This document shows positions 24,621-38,739 of a stretch of DNA of 64,000 nt, in pieces. Position 1 is the stretch's first letter; each line of letters begins with the position of its first letter. The notes beneath the pieces are model-generated. The model worked only from the letters and a program-made list of their open reading frames with translations, did no database searches and had not been told where the DNA came from. The stretch spans positions 519,640 to 583,639 of the forward strand of contig PTEX01000131.1 of assembly GCA_003342815.1 (NCBI GenBank). Reading direction: 5' to 3'. The DNA is from Eudromia elegans (Eukaryota; Chordata; Aves; Tinamiformes; Tinamidae). The position numbers and the translations under genes are program-made.

Positions 24621-25573
24621 TATCATTTGTGGTCCACAGCTGCAAGACGAAAGGTTCAGTGCCAGGCGTGCAGAATAGGTCTTTCACACGGAAAAGATGC
24701 ATATTTAGATGAAAAGAAGAAAAGTGCCTGTCAGTAGAGAAATACTACCAGATGGGTCTATCCACAGTCCCGGGAATAAAGAGGTCCCAATATGGGACAT
24801 AGCTGAGATAGCTAACTTAGCTAGCCCCAAACTCCCAAGGGTATTTCCTGGTTTTGGGGGATGCAATATACCCTGAACTGCTGTTTTCTTCATAAATATA
24901 ATTTACAGAAAATGGAATATCAGCTGCATTGCATTGCTGCATTAATTTTGAAAGGCAAATAGTTCCTGTTGTGTTATAAACAAAGAGGTACTAAAATGCA
25001 AAACTCAAAAACATTACATTATGCATCAAATGACATGTTTCCAATTAGTCATAGTTGGAAAATATTAGGTAAAATTAATTCTTAATATGAAACTATTAAA
25101 GACCTAAGGGGAAAGGAAGGCAAATGTTTAATTGTATGCTATAGCTAATGTTTCTTGTGAAATTCTGTTATCTTTTCCAATCAAAAACCATTTCAAAGAA
25201 AAGGTACATTTGGGACCACATTGTGCTAACTATGCCTCAAGGATTTTTTAAAAAATATATTTGCACTGTTTTTCTCTCAAAATCTACCCTGTCTTTTAGC
25301 CTCTTCTGTGTAATTATGACTTCAATAATGGAGCTTAGCAGATCCCTAGTCTGTATTGAAAACTATAACTATATTGGAACTAGAACTGTAAATATATTGA
25401 AAATACGTTTTTGTTACAAGGCCATATGCCACTTTAGAGGAGCATCGACCTCAAAACATGGAGTCAATCCACAGAAACAGAAATCTAAGCAGAGAGCTAA
25501 CACAATGATGTTTCACTTGGTAGTGTATTTACCCAGTTCTACAGGTTCCAGCTGGGTTGTTCTTGTACGGTCA

Positions 25574-25636
25574 CATTTCAACCAGAAATTGTTGCTGATT
25601 ATTTCATTTCAACCAGAAATTGTTGCTGATTATTTC
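25574..25636. repeat. Perfect 31-bp tandem duplication
   Basis: Positions 25574-25604 and 25605-25635 are identical over 31 bp (starting catttcaaccagaaattg), plus one shared base. Complete identity suggests a recent event or an ongoing polymorphism. Since 31 is not a multiple of three, the duplication shifts the phase of the 170-codon frame that spans it (25148-25660). This argues against that frame being a conserved protein. Confidence 0.97.
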
Positions 25637-28600
25637 CCTTTGAAACTATATGATTGGTAATACTTAGTACTTACACTATTTTACAAATGTCAGAAGCACC
25701 AAAGAAATTCCTTAAAATATGAACTTCTGCTTGCTCTTACGTTGTCCTATTTAATCTTTCTACAAACCTTGATATACATCTAAGATAGAATTAAAGACCA
25801 GTGAAGCAAGCAGGATATTTTTCATTAATTTAAATGTCCTTTAGAGGAAACGTTCAGCAGAGACAAGAGGATTCAAGTTTCCAATTTATCTTACAATTAT
25901 CTCTGTCATTTTTGAGTAATATATTACTACATGGCATTACACCTTTGCTGAAAATGCTGAAGGAGCTTTCGCAATGCATATGTCACCCATTACTGGCTGC
26001 AAGCTCCATTTACTCTCTAATCAACTGGTACGTGAGTCAGTTATCCCGTTTCTTTCCTGGACAAGTGCTGACGTTACTCATAAATGAGGGAAGAATGTAG
26101 GGAGACGTACCAGGGTGAAGGGGAGCAGGATGCTAGTGTTCATGAGGGGTTCATGGACACGGGGACCATGTTCTGCTGCTCCTAACTGCTTAAACCCACA
26201 TTAAAACATCAGAGGAAGGCCTCCCTGTTAATGGTTTTGTGGCAGAGAAGGAAAATGACTTGAAAAGGGCCACCCTCTCCTTCGTATGACTTCTGTCTTT
26301 GAATAAGCAATATTTGAAACAATATTTTCTAGTTTTTCATGGATTAAATGCTGCTCCCGAGATGATAAATACAGGAGCACAGAGGAAAGGTTGCCAAAGT
26401 CAAGGGAAACCAGGGTGTTTTCTGGTGCAACTACAGCTGAGAGCATTAAGGAAAGAAAAACCCTTAGGAAAAGGCTAGCCAGCTTGTAGCTCCTCTATGC
26501 TCAGAGCAGTGTATGTTCATTGGCATTGGCAATATTTAAAGTGTCTTATTCTTACAGGCAGTCGCCTGCCATTAACTGCTATTTTCGTTCAGCAAAACTG
26601 TGGGTATTTCAAGAAGATGGAGAGGCTCTGCGGAGCAGTATGACTGCAGCGTGAGATGTGTGGGGAGAGTTCAGCACACTGTGCGTTTAATCCCAAAGAG
26701 GTGCCTGCGGGGGCACAGGGAAGATTGAATATCAATTGGGAAAAGTTACTTTATTAGCAGCTCTTCACTGTAACAGAAAAGGAAAATTACCGAATTAAGA
26801 GGAGAAGGCAGTGGCAGGAGTCCCTAAAGGGGCGCAGCAACTGGTGTGAATGAGTCGTGTCACTTAGGGGAACAGGAGTCTGGACGTACACCCATTCTCT
26901 TCATCTTTACACAAAGCAGGCATAAAATACAAAAGGGAGATTGCTCTGCAGAGGTAGAAAAGAATACCAGAGCCCACAGGAATGGATTTATTTTACAGAG
27001 AGAACAGTTCAGAGGAAAAATTGCTATCATCTAGTTCTTTTTCTTTTATTATGCTACTTTATGGAAATGTAAGTGAGCAGCATCGTCTGCAAATTTAGCA
27101 TCGTATATAGTGTGAAGATTTAGAGTCGGAGATAACCTTGTTATCTTCCTCTGTCTTCCTGTGCTCATTTCAAATCTCATTAAAATGTGTCATGACTGGG
27201 AAAGAAAAAAAATCCTGTTTATACCTAAGGTCTTCTCTTGTTTCCTGAAGGATCTGGGTAGAATTATGTACTTAAAGAATTGCTTTCATCTCTTTAAATT
27301 AACTTTTATGCTCCTACTTCATCTCTCTGCTCTATTCTTTCTGTGCTTACATTTATCATTGCGCTATGAAGATATCTTACTAGAGGGACAACATTTATGG
27401 CCTGGTGAAAGAGAAAACAGGCAAACTGGATTGCTATACAGCTATGGTTTTTAGTCATCCTCTGCCCAGAGCTTCAGGGGATCCCCTGCCTTGTAGGATA
27501 ACGACAAAAATTGACTTCATTTTTGGCCAAGGTTTGCCTAGGTTTTGCCTGTTCTGTAAAAAGGACTTGCACGACCTACGCACGATCCTGTTATATAATA
27601 AGAACTCACACGTACCAGAGGGAAGTGGCTGAAACTAGCTTAGACATGCGTGAGATTCAGGCTGCATCGGAATGATGCTTTTCTGAGTCAGTAGTGAAAA
27701 ATAATCACGGTCCCGGCTGCAGTGCTGGTTGGAGCTGGGAACGCTGCTGCAGGAAAGCTGGATTGTGTTGGCAACTGGATACCTGTGTTTCTTCTACGCA
27801 CTGAGACAAGGGAGAAATTTAAAAGCAAGTCCTGCTTTTAATGTATGTATGAATGGTAAGGTATTATATATTTTAAATATCCTTCAGGAAGTTCCAGTGG
27901 AATGATGCTACATATTGTGCTAGGTGATTTGGATTTTATGCTTGGCATCCCCCAAATAGCATAATGAGTGCTAAAATATTTGCAGGTTTAATCTGTGCAG
28001 AAGGATATTTATTGCAAAAAAGCTAGAGTTTTCCTCATTCACAGACTGATCTTTAGTACACAGATTCATCTGAATCCTGTGGTCATTTATAGAGTATGCT
28101 TGCATGCTTTTTTTTCAGTGTCAGACTATATATCTTCTACAGCTGAAGGTTACTGCCCTTTTCTTACACTATACATATATATTTTTTCTCTTTAGAATTT
28201 CCCTAAAGCTTTTTGCAATAAACTGTATGATGCTCCTGAGTTTAGTAGCAGGACACTGAATCTCGCAGGCTGCTTGCCTGGTTCGTTGGATATTTCTGTT
28301 TTCTTGCTGACATCGTCCTCAGAAAATGGTTCTTTAAGTGCTGGCATCTCTTCTAGGTTCAGTACATGAAGCCTAATATATACATCCAAGGCCATCTAAT
28401 TTCACAGTCTTGCTCCGTTTTGGGGACATTTTGTTCTAGTTGGCAGATTTTGACTGATTTTGGACACGACATCATCCTGCTGCTGCCTCCACGCGCACTA
28501 TTATTCTGTGCAACAGAAAGAGAAGGAGTGATCTAAGTAAGGAGAGCCAGTCCCACCCAGTGTGTCTCTCCCCAGAAACGAGGCACGAAGGCAGAAGTCA

Positions 28601-31600
28601 ACAAGTGGTGAAAGAAAAGAGAAAATTTCTTTGCAGAGAGGAAGAGGCAAGAAAGGCTCTAACTGCAAATTTCTCTCTGCTTTTTACAAGTCAAAGACCA
28701 TCCCCAGAAGTGTCACTCAGACACTCGTTTCCTCCCCAGGTTTCAACAGCAGCAGCCAAAAGGGCCCTTTGGCACTCTGTCAACTGCCAAATGTTCTGTC
28801 CCTTTCACTTTTCAGCAGCCTCTGCAAATGTTTAATATGGCACGGCAAAATGGCTGGTAAAAAATTCAACAGCATTATTTACTGTGGTACTTTGATGTTT
28901 TATTGAACGAAACCATCTGCTTGGGAATGTTTTCCAACATTCTGGGCAAGATCTAGAATTTACAGCTGCAATACAGCTCATCCAGGGGAGTTTCGCCACA
29001 GAAATGCCACCCAGTGTATCACAAATACGTGAGGCTCTGGAAAACGAGGAGTTATGAGAAAGCTGTTTCCTGCCCTCCCATGAACATGGCCAGCGGACTC
29101 CTTGATGGCGAAGGTTCAGAATAGTCGTGATTTTTGGTTTTCCTGTCCAGGCTGATGGCTATACTGTGTATGCTCCGTACACTGGTGATGGAGTGTGTTT
29201 CTTAGCTGACTTTGATGACTTATAGACATCAGTGGTTTAGCTGATGGCAAAACGCATCGTAGGGTGGATTTACGTGCCTCCTAGTAAGACCGTGGTAGCA
29301 GACAGAAGATGTAACCAGGTGGCACTTTCATTCACTCTTCTATTGCACTGAAGGAAATAGAAGTCTTAAAATGAGAGGAATAAATCTTAATCTCATTTTT
29401 AGCTTTTGAGTTACTTGTTGCCTTGAGGCAAAACAGGAGGCCGCTGTTGATAAAAGTCATTTTTGGAGGTTTATTCTGAGTCTGCTGTAGTTTTAAGGGT
29501 ATATATTAGGACAGAGCTTAAATAGCTGGCTGTAAATACTCAAATATTCCTTGATTTGCAGTTGCAGCCTTGGTCTTCCTCATCAAAGTGAAATACCTTT
29601 AAACAGTTTTCTGACAATTTCTTGGTCATGTGAGAATAATAACGAAACAAAACTCTGAGCTGGAGTTCTGACAAGTTTCCTTAATTACCCTTTTATTGTC
29701 TCTCCAAACAAGACCTTTTCTGAACAGCAGCCTGAAAATTTGCTTTCTAAGGATTTTAAAAAGAACAGCCATGGAGTTTTTATCTGACTATGCTCTAGTT
29801 AAACTGACAGGACTCAGCATTCTCTGTGATGAAATGGACATAGTCTCAGAGGCCTCTACTTTCAGGAACTCATCCGTATTTAAGACAAGGGATTATAAAT
29901 TATGATGCAGAAAATTCCTGTGACCCAAATCCCCTGCCAATCACCCTGGCCATGGAGGCCTTAACCATGCAACGTATTTCCTGCTGACTTGCAGTAACCT
30001 GGCAGATTAGGAAAAACAAATGCTGTGCTATCTGTCCCAAATAGGCTGCAAACCAGCAATGTTTAGCTGATAGACAGTAAAGTCACGTACATACCACCGT
30101 ATCTGCAAAAATAATTCTGGAGAAAAATGTTCTGGGCTGGGAGATCAAGAGTGTTTTTGGGTGAAACACATTTATTTTTGCCCAAAGTTAGCAGGGGCAA
30201 TGAGAACGACTTTCGTGTGAGTTTGTTTAGCAGCAGCAGAACTAAAACAACTCCTTCTACTTCTCCAGCTCTGTGCTGGACAAACCCCACATGCAGCACG
30301 AGGCTGAGTCTCTCTAGCAAGGTTGGTGCAAGGACTTGTCCCTTACAAAGATGAGGCCAGCGGTTATAGAAGCATAAAAAAAAATATGCTATGTTAGGCT
30401 TCTGCTCAGAGCAGGGCTAATTTTGAAACCACAATCTGGTTGTTCAGGGCTTGTCCAGCCTGGAAAATTTATGAGGATGACGATTGCACTGGGCACAGAG
30501 CAGCCTTTCCCCCAGCCTGACCCCTCTGGAGTCTGACACCAAGGTGACTTTCTGGGACAGACATGTCAAAATCTGTGACAACATATCAAACCATTGAAAT
30601 AAAAGTAGTAAGATGATTTGAGAATTAAAACAATATGTTACTTTGGTTACTGGTTTGTATTTTTTTTTTGAGTGGGCCTGGCAACTTAATCTCTGAGTCT
30701 GTAGCTTACAATTTGAATCAGCCATGATACGACCTGTAAAAGTTCTTGCACAGTTTTAATACAATTAAATTAATATATACTTAATTTCAGAGCTTTTACA
30801 CTTAATTTTAGAGGTTTTTAAAGACTTAATTTAAAAAATGCAATTTTCATCAGCCATTACAATTTTCCCCAGCTTCTCTAGCTGGGAATCGTGAACAAGA
30901 TCATACTCGTACCCAAATCTCTCTATATCCTTCCTCAGGCTGAGATTTCTTAAAATGATGATATGGTTCAGAAGCGTTGCTCTTGGGAGAATACTTGTTG
31001 CAGGCCTTGACAAATCTGACACTCTACCCAAATTTACCTGCACGTTCAGGCATTTTTTTTTACTATTAGCCCTTTCTGTTGGGTTTAAAGAGCATGCCTA
31101 TATGGCAGCATCTTAGGGTGCAGGATACTAATTTGAACAAAACCTCTGCAGAAGGATAATAAAAGGCACTGTATAGCGTGTATTTTTGGATACTCTAACC
31201 AGATAAGACAGAGATTGTGTTAGAAGGTAGCGCTTGAATTCCTGTGCAAATATTGTATCTGAACTTGTTTGGAGCCATATTACACTCATTTGCTAGAAAA
31301 ACACAGTAGTAGGCATAATGCTTCTGAGACAAATGTAAAGTTGACAAAATTCCTTTAAAATATGCTTAACTGTAACTGAGAAGCAACTGAAAAAAAAAAG
31401 AGTTTCAGTTTAGTAGTAAAAACACTGAAAATAGAGTTTCACTCTGTGTGTGTACACACAGAAAAAGCACTTCAATCAAATTATACCTATAGAGATGTGA
31501 ACTTGAGATATCATTACTGAAGACATAGGAACATAGGAATCTGACTCTCTCATTTTGAACACTTTTTGTATTTTAAATGGAGCTGCTGGAAATATTTTCC

Positions 31601-33951
31601 TAAACCTTTATACATCCTAGATAATTAACTTATGTTTGTTTACTTTAAAATATCAACAAAACTTCACTTAATGAACAGCAAAATCCAATTCTTGATAAAA
31701 ACAATATGACACATTCATTAATATATTTTTTCAAGTCAGAATTGTTTTAAGTATACATATTTCATGAATCTAATAGTACAAAAAATCATATTGACATAGC
31801 TATGAAACATGACTTTATTTGCAAATTGTATCTAAATAAGTATATTTTTTTCTTATTTAATGTGTTAAGAATGGTTACCTAGAGTTTACTAGTTTGCTTT
31901 AAAAAGTAGTAAATGTTGGTATAATGTGATACAATAGAAAATAGTATCAGGCTTTATGTACCCAGAGGTATTTTATCCATTAGGATTCTGACCAAGTCAA
32001 ATGGAAAAAAAGAATGGCAGAAAAATTTGGAGATAAAACAGACTTCACATTAATTGAAGGAGATCTCCAGTGACCCTGCATTCATGTTTTGTTATGGAAA
32101 TACTTCTTTATTTTTTCAGTTCATGCCAAAGACAGCTCCTCATTGCTCCTACCAGGTGGACAGACAGATGGGCCTTGAGAAAGCAGAATGATGTGACTCC
32201 TATAATAGCTGTATCAGGGCTCAACCCCGCACCATGACTAGGAAGCTTCTGTTTTCATCTTTCTTCATCTCAGTCATATTTCACAGAAAATGTTCTCACC
32301 TTTCTCCATATCAGTAATAAAGACTTGGAAGAATTCAGTTTTATAAAGCTGGACACGACTTAGATGATGATATATTTTGGATATAACTTTTCTTTATCAT
32401 TACTCCTTCAGTAATTTTGTCTGCCGTTAAGTTATGGTGGGACAAGTGAATTCCATTTTACTAATGGTCTAGATGCTTATAATGGTTACTTGCTTCTGCT
32501 AAGCTCATGCATCCCACAGGAAAAACACCTTTGATTTCATTGTGGACATAAGAGTTTTTGTCTTTTTCAATATTTGATAAATTTGACTGCATACGTAGGT
32601 CTCCACAGACAATTGCTGCAAAGCAGTTAATGGTAAAATACAGATGCTAGCAAAGGAAAAGGAGGAGTTAAATGATTGTACATAATTTTTGGCACCTGGC
32701 TTGAAGTCCTGAAGTTTCCAAAATTCTGGTCACTAACAAGGTCTTTTAAGCAAACAGTACTCTTTCAAGCATGTGATTTCACAATCTTGGGGAATCTCTC
32801 TGCCTTATCTTTATGAGAGTGAAGACAATCTGGGCTTTACCTTATTCTTTCTGGGTAACAGTTTTTCAAGAAATACTGAGATGAGGAAATTCAGGGATTG
32901 TTGGGAAATAACTAATGGACTGACAAATTCTTTCAAGCCATAAATCATATCTCAGTGGTAGAGACCTGAAGGTGATGGTTGAGTTAGTTGAGAAGGACTT
33001 AGGAAAGGATTCCGGGTGTGAGATAGGGATAAGGCTCTTTTAGAAGATTCCATTTCACTCCTCCTCCCTCTCTCCTCCTGCTGCCACCTCTCTCCATGTC
33101 CTACTCTGCAGTGCTACATACAGCACTCCTCAAATAACACTTGTACAAAGCGTTCGTTGCACTATAGAGTAGGCAGAGTGCAAGTGAAGAATTCAACATG
33201 TGATTGGGATAAATAACTGAAATCTTTCTTGTGTTTAAAAGTATAATACGTTTCTCTGCTTTAGTAAGAGACCAGATATTCTTTATGATTTTGATTAATG
33301 TACATACAAAGATCGAATCCAGTATTAGCAACCCTTTCTATCACTCTCATGTGAAGTATGCAATTTGAGGTCAACTCAGAGAAGCATAAACATATTTCCC
33401 TTAAAGTACACTTTGAGATTGAAGAATGACTCAGAAATCTTGAAAAGAATCTCCTGTGCTTAGAGGAATCATAAACTAGGTAGCTTGAAGGGCACTAAAA
33501 TCATCAGTCAAAAAAATACAAGACTGCTGCCCTATCTATTACTGCCATCTCTGCTTTCAGTCTTAAATGCTTATATGGACAATACAAATATGTGTACTCA
33601 GGTTTGTTTCAGAATAAAAAGGACCAGCCATTCACAACAAGAACATTTCATCACTTTAACAGACTTTAGAAGCCACTAGACTATTTGCTCGGAATAGATG
33701 TGACTCCATCCGTCACCTTTTTAATTTTTTTTTTTGCTAGAAAGATATTTAATCAAAGCAAACATATTACAGGAAAAACTCCCTGACTGCCTGGCTTCCT
33801 ATTTGAGTTAACACTGATGATAGAAAACATAATTATCTGGGCTATGGTAAATGCTTGCTTTTTCTAAAAACCATTAAATTTTATTGATGTTATTTTTCAA
33901 AGGCAGTAATTCCTGAAACAAGCAACCTGGGCAAGCATAAAGATGGACTAG
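25637..33951. other. Non-coding stretch
   Basis: No gene is supported. Frames up to 114 codons (28562-28906) overlap others in different frames. A degenerate 21-24-bp repeat based on acttaatttNagag occurs three times at 30779-30840. TCTGTGTG/CACACAGA arms flank a 4-nt centre at 31443-31462. The minus-strand frame at 30831-31043 looks more protein-like than most, but I cannot assign it to a family. Confidence 0.55.
30779..30840. repeat. Degenerate short tandem repeat, three copies
   Basis: acttaattt-type units start at 30779, 30800 and 30824, with diverged spacers. This is an old local duplication. Confidence 0.6.
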
Positions 33952-34036
33952 CTTTTTTTCTTTCTTTTTTTCCTTTTTTTCTTTTTTTTCAGCTGTCAGG
34001 GACAAAGAATACATACGAGCAAGTGCTTCTCTTGAG
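33952..34036 (+). other. Very long polypyrimidine tract and acceptor, possible 44-nt exon
   Basis: A run of 39 pyrimidines with no purine (33952-33990) leads into AG at 33991-33992. This fits the strongest kind of vertebrate 3' splice site. A GT follows 44 nt later (33993-34036, then gtgaca), giving a microexon-sized interval open in at least one frame. The donor is weak, and the tract may simply be a T-rich microsatellite. No neighbouring exon is identified, so this is only a candidate. Confidence 0.15.
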
Positions 34037-37000
34037 GTGACAGTGTGTGAAGCATGAAATTTAGCTGGATGTGGGATGTTAGCTTGTGTCCCTCCACATC
34101 ATTTACTCTCTGCACTGAAGCATTAGAGAGAAGCTGTGGGATGAAGGATTGTTCAAGAATGAGCCCATTGTAATGTCATAATAACCATTATCACAAAGTC
34201 ATAATAATCATTATCACAATTGGATATGTATTTCATTTTGGCCATGAGCTAGAACTCAATGTTTTGGCCATTCTCTTAAGACACCCAAAAGAGACAAGGC
34301 CAAAGAGCAAGACTACACCAACTCAAGACTCAGGCATGACCAAGATCTTGCTGTACAGTAGGAGTCTTGTTCTAACCTCTGCATTTACAGTTTTATCTAA
34401 CGCCACAAAATTCCTGCATTATCACTTCGGGGGCCATGAATGAACTGTATAACTTTCATATTTAGTTCTCCCTACTGTTCTGCATAGAACAATATTAACA
34501 AATGTTTTAATTAATATGATGAAAGCCGAGTGAAATCAGTATCCTAGTAAAGCCTTTGCACGTAACATTCTTTGAGAAATTATGATTAGAAACCATAAAT
34601 CAGTCTATGTACAAAACTATAGATAGCAAAAAGGGAAATGGTTGTCTCCAAAAATAGATCTCCTAGATGTAGTCATGAATAATAGTCATAAAATGAACAC
34701 TGGATTTTCTTGTACTTCACCACTATTAAAATGGTATATTAGTAAGGTGTCTTTCATAAAGCAATGGCTTTTATAAGAAAAAAAATACTTGTTAAATGAG
34801 AAAGCAAGCCAGAAACAAAGTCTTTTTCTTGTATAGGTGAAGTAGGTGATCAGTCAGCCATTCTGTAGTCAGTGGATGTATCACTTTCATATCCAATTCT
34901 TTTGAAAGTATCATGCCATTCTTTGAAATGATAGAGTATTTGGCTTTCCAAATCTATAGATTAAAGAGAACAGAATTTACCTTACATCAAAAGGAAGAAA
35001 AGATATTAAGTCAGTTTTTGAACATATACATTTAAAACAAAGTTTTCAAAAGAGTGTACTTACCTACCTAATACCTATACCTGACAGGATCTCAGAAACA
35101 CGATTATCCTATCCTTTGCCTCAGTGATTTTTCAAGAATGTCATGTATTTATCATGAGACATTTGCTGGCAAAAGTCTGAGGGAACTGCAGCATTAGTTC
35201 TGAATTTCCTACTTCTTGACATATGAATTATACCATTTGGACATTATTCAAAATCTCTTGACATAGATACAGAAGGTCCTGTCTACTGAAACGAGACAGG
35301 TGAAAATCCAGTGACAGAAGAAAAAGCAACCTAAAAAATTTGATTACAGTGATGTGCAGCTGCTTCACTCACTACAATGTCAGAGCAAGGTTATGAGACA
35401 TTTCCATTTTTAACAACGCTAATGGTGCAGGGCCTGATGTCCTTACTAAATTACAGTCCAATTGATTTGTCAGTCTTAAAGATCTCACCTTTATTTCTTA
35501 GACAGAGAAATCCATAGTAATGGGATCTACCTTGGGAGGTAGACTGGATACTGCTGGTAATATCAGTATTACTAATAATGCAATAGTACAACCAGCCTAT
35601 GTTCCTTGTCTAGCATTGTCTATTTGTCTATTTCCTTGTCTAGAATTTTGCAGTGTTCCAAATGCCACACTGTCACTGACTGAAGGTTTCTCAGGAAGAG
35701 AAGCAAGTCAGGGAGCATTTCCCCTTCATCATCACACGGGAATAAATGAATAAATGACCATATAAAAAGTACATACAAGAATCTAAAAAATCTGATCTTA
35801 CAAATGAGATAAACTGCTCTTAGTTTTAAGAAATTTTAGAAATAATTGATTTTAGATTATTATAAATTCTTCCCCAAACTCTATGAATTCTGAAGTCTTG
35901 CAAGCATTCATGGTACATTTTTGTCTTGCAGTTTATATGTATGTGCGTATTCATCCCCATGTAAGCCTTGATGCTTTACACAAAACTGCCTGCAGAAAAA
36001 CAATAGCAGGAACAGAAGTGAGAATTCACACTTTCTCATCACGCCTAGTTCATTCTCATTGGGATAGTTTTACATTGGCTTAACAAAAGGATGACATCTC
36101 TAAATATTTCGTTAAGGCTTGTAAAAATTAATACCAGCATGTTAAATAAGTACAAATCACACTTTAAATATCTTTGAGAATGTTCACTAACTATTCACGT
36201 CTAACTGAAAGCCAGCTTATATACAATTTATATAGTATTCATTATTGTAAATCTATACTGATTTTTTCCTAAGTTTCAATATATGAATTGCCAATCCTAA
36301 CACTGCACAATGTTTTGTAATAATAATTTTCATGAACTGCAATAGAACCCATAGAGAACCATATTTAATGGGCAGGAGTGACCTATTCAGTTTCTCCATT
36401 TTCCATTTCATATTTCATACTATATATATTTAATATTAGTTAAATGAAAAGTTAAATATTACTCTGAAATTACTTTAGGACACAGACAAATTACTTCCAA
36501 ATGCACAAGCTGTTTCAGCCATGATTATAACCCACACTCTTTAACAAACTGCAAACCCTTTAAAATGTCCATAGTGAAAATATATTTTCAAAATAACTTT
36601 TATGCATCATAATAGTCTCCTTAAGTCACATAGTGCATAACGGTTGTACGTTACAAAGCAATTTTTAAATATCAATCCATTAGAGTAATAAGAAATGATC
36701 AGGCATTTTCCTTAGAATCGATAGTTGAAAATTTCTCCAGATACAGTTGTTTGATTTTTGGCATTGGTGATTTTTCTCTTTTTTTGTTGTGTATTTTCAT
36801 GGAGGTGTATATGTGTTTTATCTTTTCTCTATTCTTTTCTTTATAGACAGTGGTGAAGTTAAACTACAGCATGCCTTAAAGATAAAATAACTAGGATGAT
36901 AAAAGCCAGAATGGTTTCCTACTACAGCTATGCTTTTAATGTCTAGTTAAAGTAATGTCAGCCCATTAGTGAAGCTAGAGTACATCTTCACCAGCCCATA

Positions 37001-37170
37001 AAAGCAAATCTCTTTACCTCAGAGCTCCATTTAGTAAAGTACATCTGGAAACAAAAAAAAAAAAGAAAGAAAGAGAAAATCTTATTCTGCTCCAGTAAAA
37101 GATTGGTTTTTTAAGACTACAGAATTGAACTAAAAAAATACCATGTTTTTTAGATTTTTTCTTTCTTTAA
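34037..37170. other. Non-coding stretch
   Basis: No gene is supported; frames stay under 80 codons. A 23-bp tandem duplication lies at 34175-34220, and short ttgtcta repeats lie at 35600-35645. Confidence 0.6.
34175..34220. repeat. 23-bp tandem duplication
   Basis: 34175-34197 and 34198-34220 share gtcataataaNcattatcac and differ at two positions. Confidence 0.9.
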
Positions 37171-37220
37171 ACTTGTCTATTTACTCTTGTCTATTTACTT
37201 GTCTATTTACTTGTCTATTC
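37171..37220. repeat. 12-bp minisatellite, four copies
   Basis: The unit acttgtctattt occurs at 37171, 37183 (with two extra bases), 37197 and 37209 (last base changed). It is followed directly by actttcag. Confidence 0.9.
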
Positions 37221-38662
37221 ACTTTCAGATAGAAAATAGTAGAGAATACTATCATCTTTATATACATCCACGTCAAACTTATTTTAAACCAAATTACATT
37301 TTTGTCCATATCTTGTACTTACTATTATTTTTATTCAACTGCATACAAATAAATAAGCCAATGAAAATGAGGATTGTATTTTAGATTTGCTAGTAGAATT
37401 TAGGCGTGGCAAGGCTGTGCACTGTCACATTGAATTACAGGCCCATACCACCCACAGTAACTCACGAGCAGGGCTTTGACATTTGGTCTTTGAATAATGC
37501 AAAAGAAGGAGAGGAGTCACAAAAGCCAACATGCTGAATGGGAAGATATCCAGAAGGGAATGCAGATGAGAGGGTTTCTGGTTTACCTTTGTATGTTTGA
37601 AGGACTTAGATGTCTAGCTCTGCACTGCAGATAGATACTTATTTTAATTTGAGTTTTACAACCCATAACTTCTCCTAAAATTAGAACCATAACTCTTGCA
37701 GGGACATTTGATTCCTAGCTCTCTACCATTGCTACACCACTTCATAATTCTTTCCTGTAGTATAACCTTTCATATATTATTCCTTGGAATAAAATTTCTG
37801 CTTCAGAAGTGATCAGATGTCAAGTAAGAACTCCTTGAAGAAGAAAAATTTGGGAAGTACAACAGTCACGGTAAATTTTCTGTACAGGTATCATAAATTG
37901 TGCATTTTACTATTGTATGTTATAGTTTCCAACTGGGTGATATTTTACACTGCCTTCCCTTGCGAGCCCAAATCTTTCTGATTCGTATTTTCAGAGTAAG
38001 TGGTTGCATGCCACTAAGATGAAGATATGAGTTCTGCACAACAGGAATAGATCTGGGAGATTAAATGCATATTTTTAAGTCATTTTTCATGTTTTTAAAA
38101 CAGCTATTTCAGAATAGCTTTTTTTTATGATATAAATAATATTTTTTTTGAATACCATCAGGTCTCTAAATATGCTATGTAAATAGGTACATTACATATA
38201 AATAGGTACATTATTGCATCTTTTTCTGCAGTTTATATTTATTTAAAGGTCATTTTATTCTTTCATCCATTTGGTTACACCCCCCAGTAAAGTCTCCATA
38301 ATTTAATTTATTTCCCATATGGCTTTAAAAAGCATATTCATGTATAGGTATATGTTGATTTCATAAATCCACATACCATACTCCCTATTAAAGGCTGCAC
38401 AGTAAAGAGAAATCACAGTTACACTACATGACATTGACGATGAGTTTGGTTCAGCATCCAAGAAGGCTTGTTGCAAGAGGCTACCATATTGTCTTATAGA
38501 AGGGACATATCAGTAACTGATGATCTAAAACTCCCTGAATATTTAAGCAGTAGCCATCACGATAAAAAACAAACAAATAAACAAAAAATAATAGTTATTA
38601 TTTGTTAATAAATTCAAGAACAAAAGGCAATGACAGTCTGGCAGTTATTCATTCTGTCTCTA

Positions 38663-38739
38663 GTATCTGGTTATCACACACACAGTTTTTCAGCCAGTGT
38701 AAGGCTGGCTGAACTGGGACGGAACCAACAACCAGATAC
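38663..38739. repeat. Nested inverted repeats (77-nt stem-loop)
   Basis: The outer arms GTATCTGGTT (38663-38672) and AACCAGATAC (38730-38739) are perfect 10-bp complements. Inside them TTCAGCCA (38689-38696) pairs perfectly with TGGCTGAA (38706-38713). The two stems are separated by symmetrical 16-nt unpaired segments, with a 9-nt terminal loop. Confidence 0.8.

Larger units (their letters stand above)
19454..25573. other. Non-coding stretch
   Basis: No gene is supported. Patches with frames open on both strands lie at 22536-22936 and 23237-23701. The longest is 154 codons on the minus strand (23237-23701); it is hydrophobic with no domain I recognise. A run of about 17 A lies near 21650. 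A 9-bp hairpin and an acceptor-like site near 24434-24522 are listed separately. Confidence 0.55.

Noticed and set aside
25148-25660. 170-codon plus-strand frame as a protein gene
   Set aside because: It runs through a perfect 31-bp duplication whose length is not a multiple of three. It is AT-biased with no domain, and nothing suggests selection on the frame.
30831-31043. 70-codon minus-strand frame with protein-like composition
   Set aside because: It could be a retrogene fragment, but no parent family was recognised and no target-site duplication or poly(A) tail is evident.
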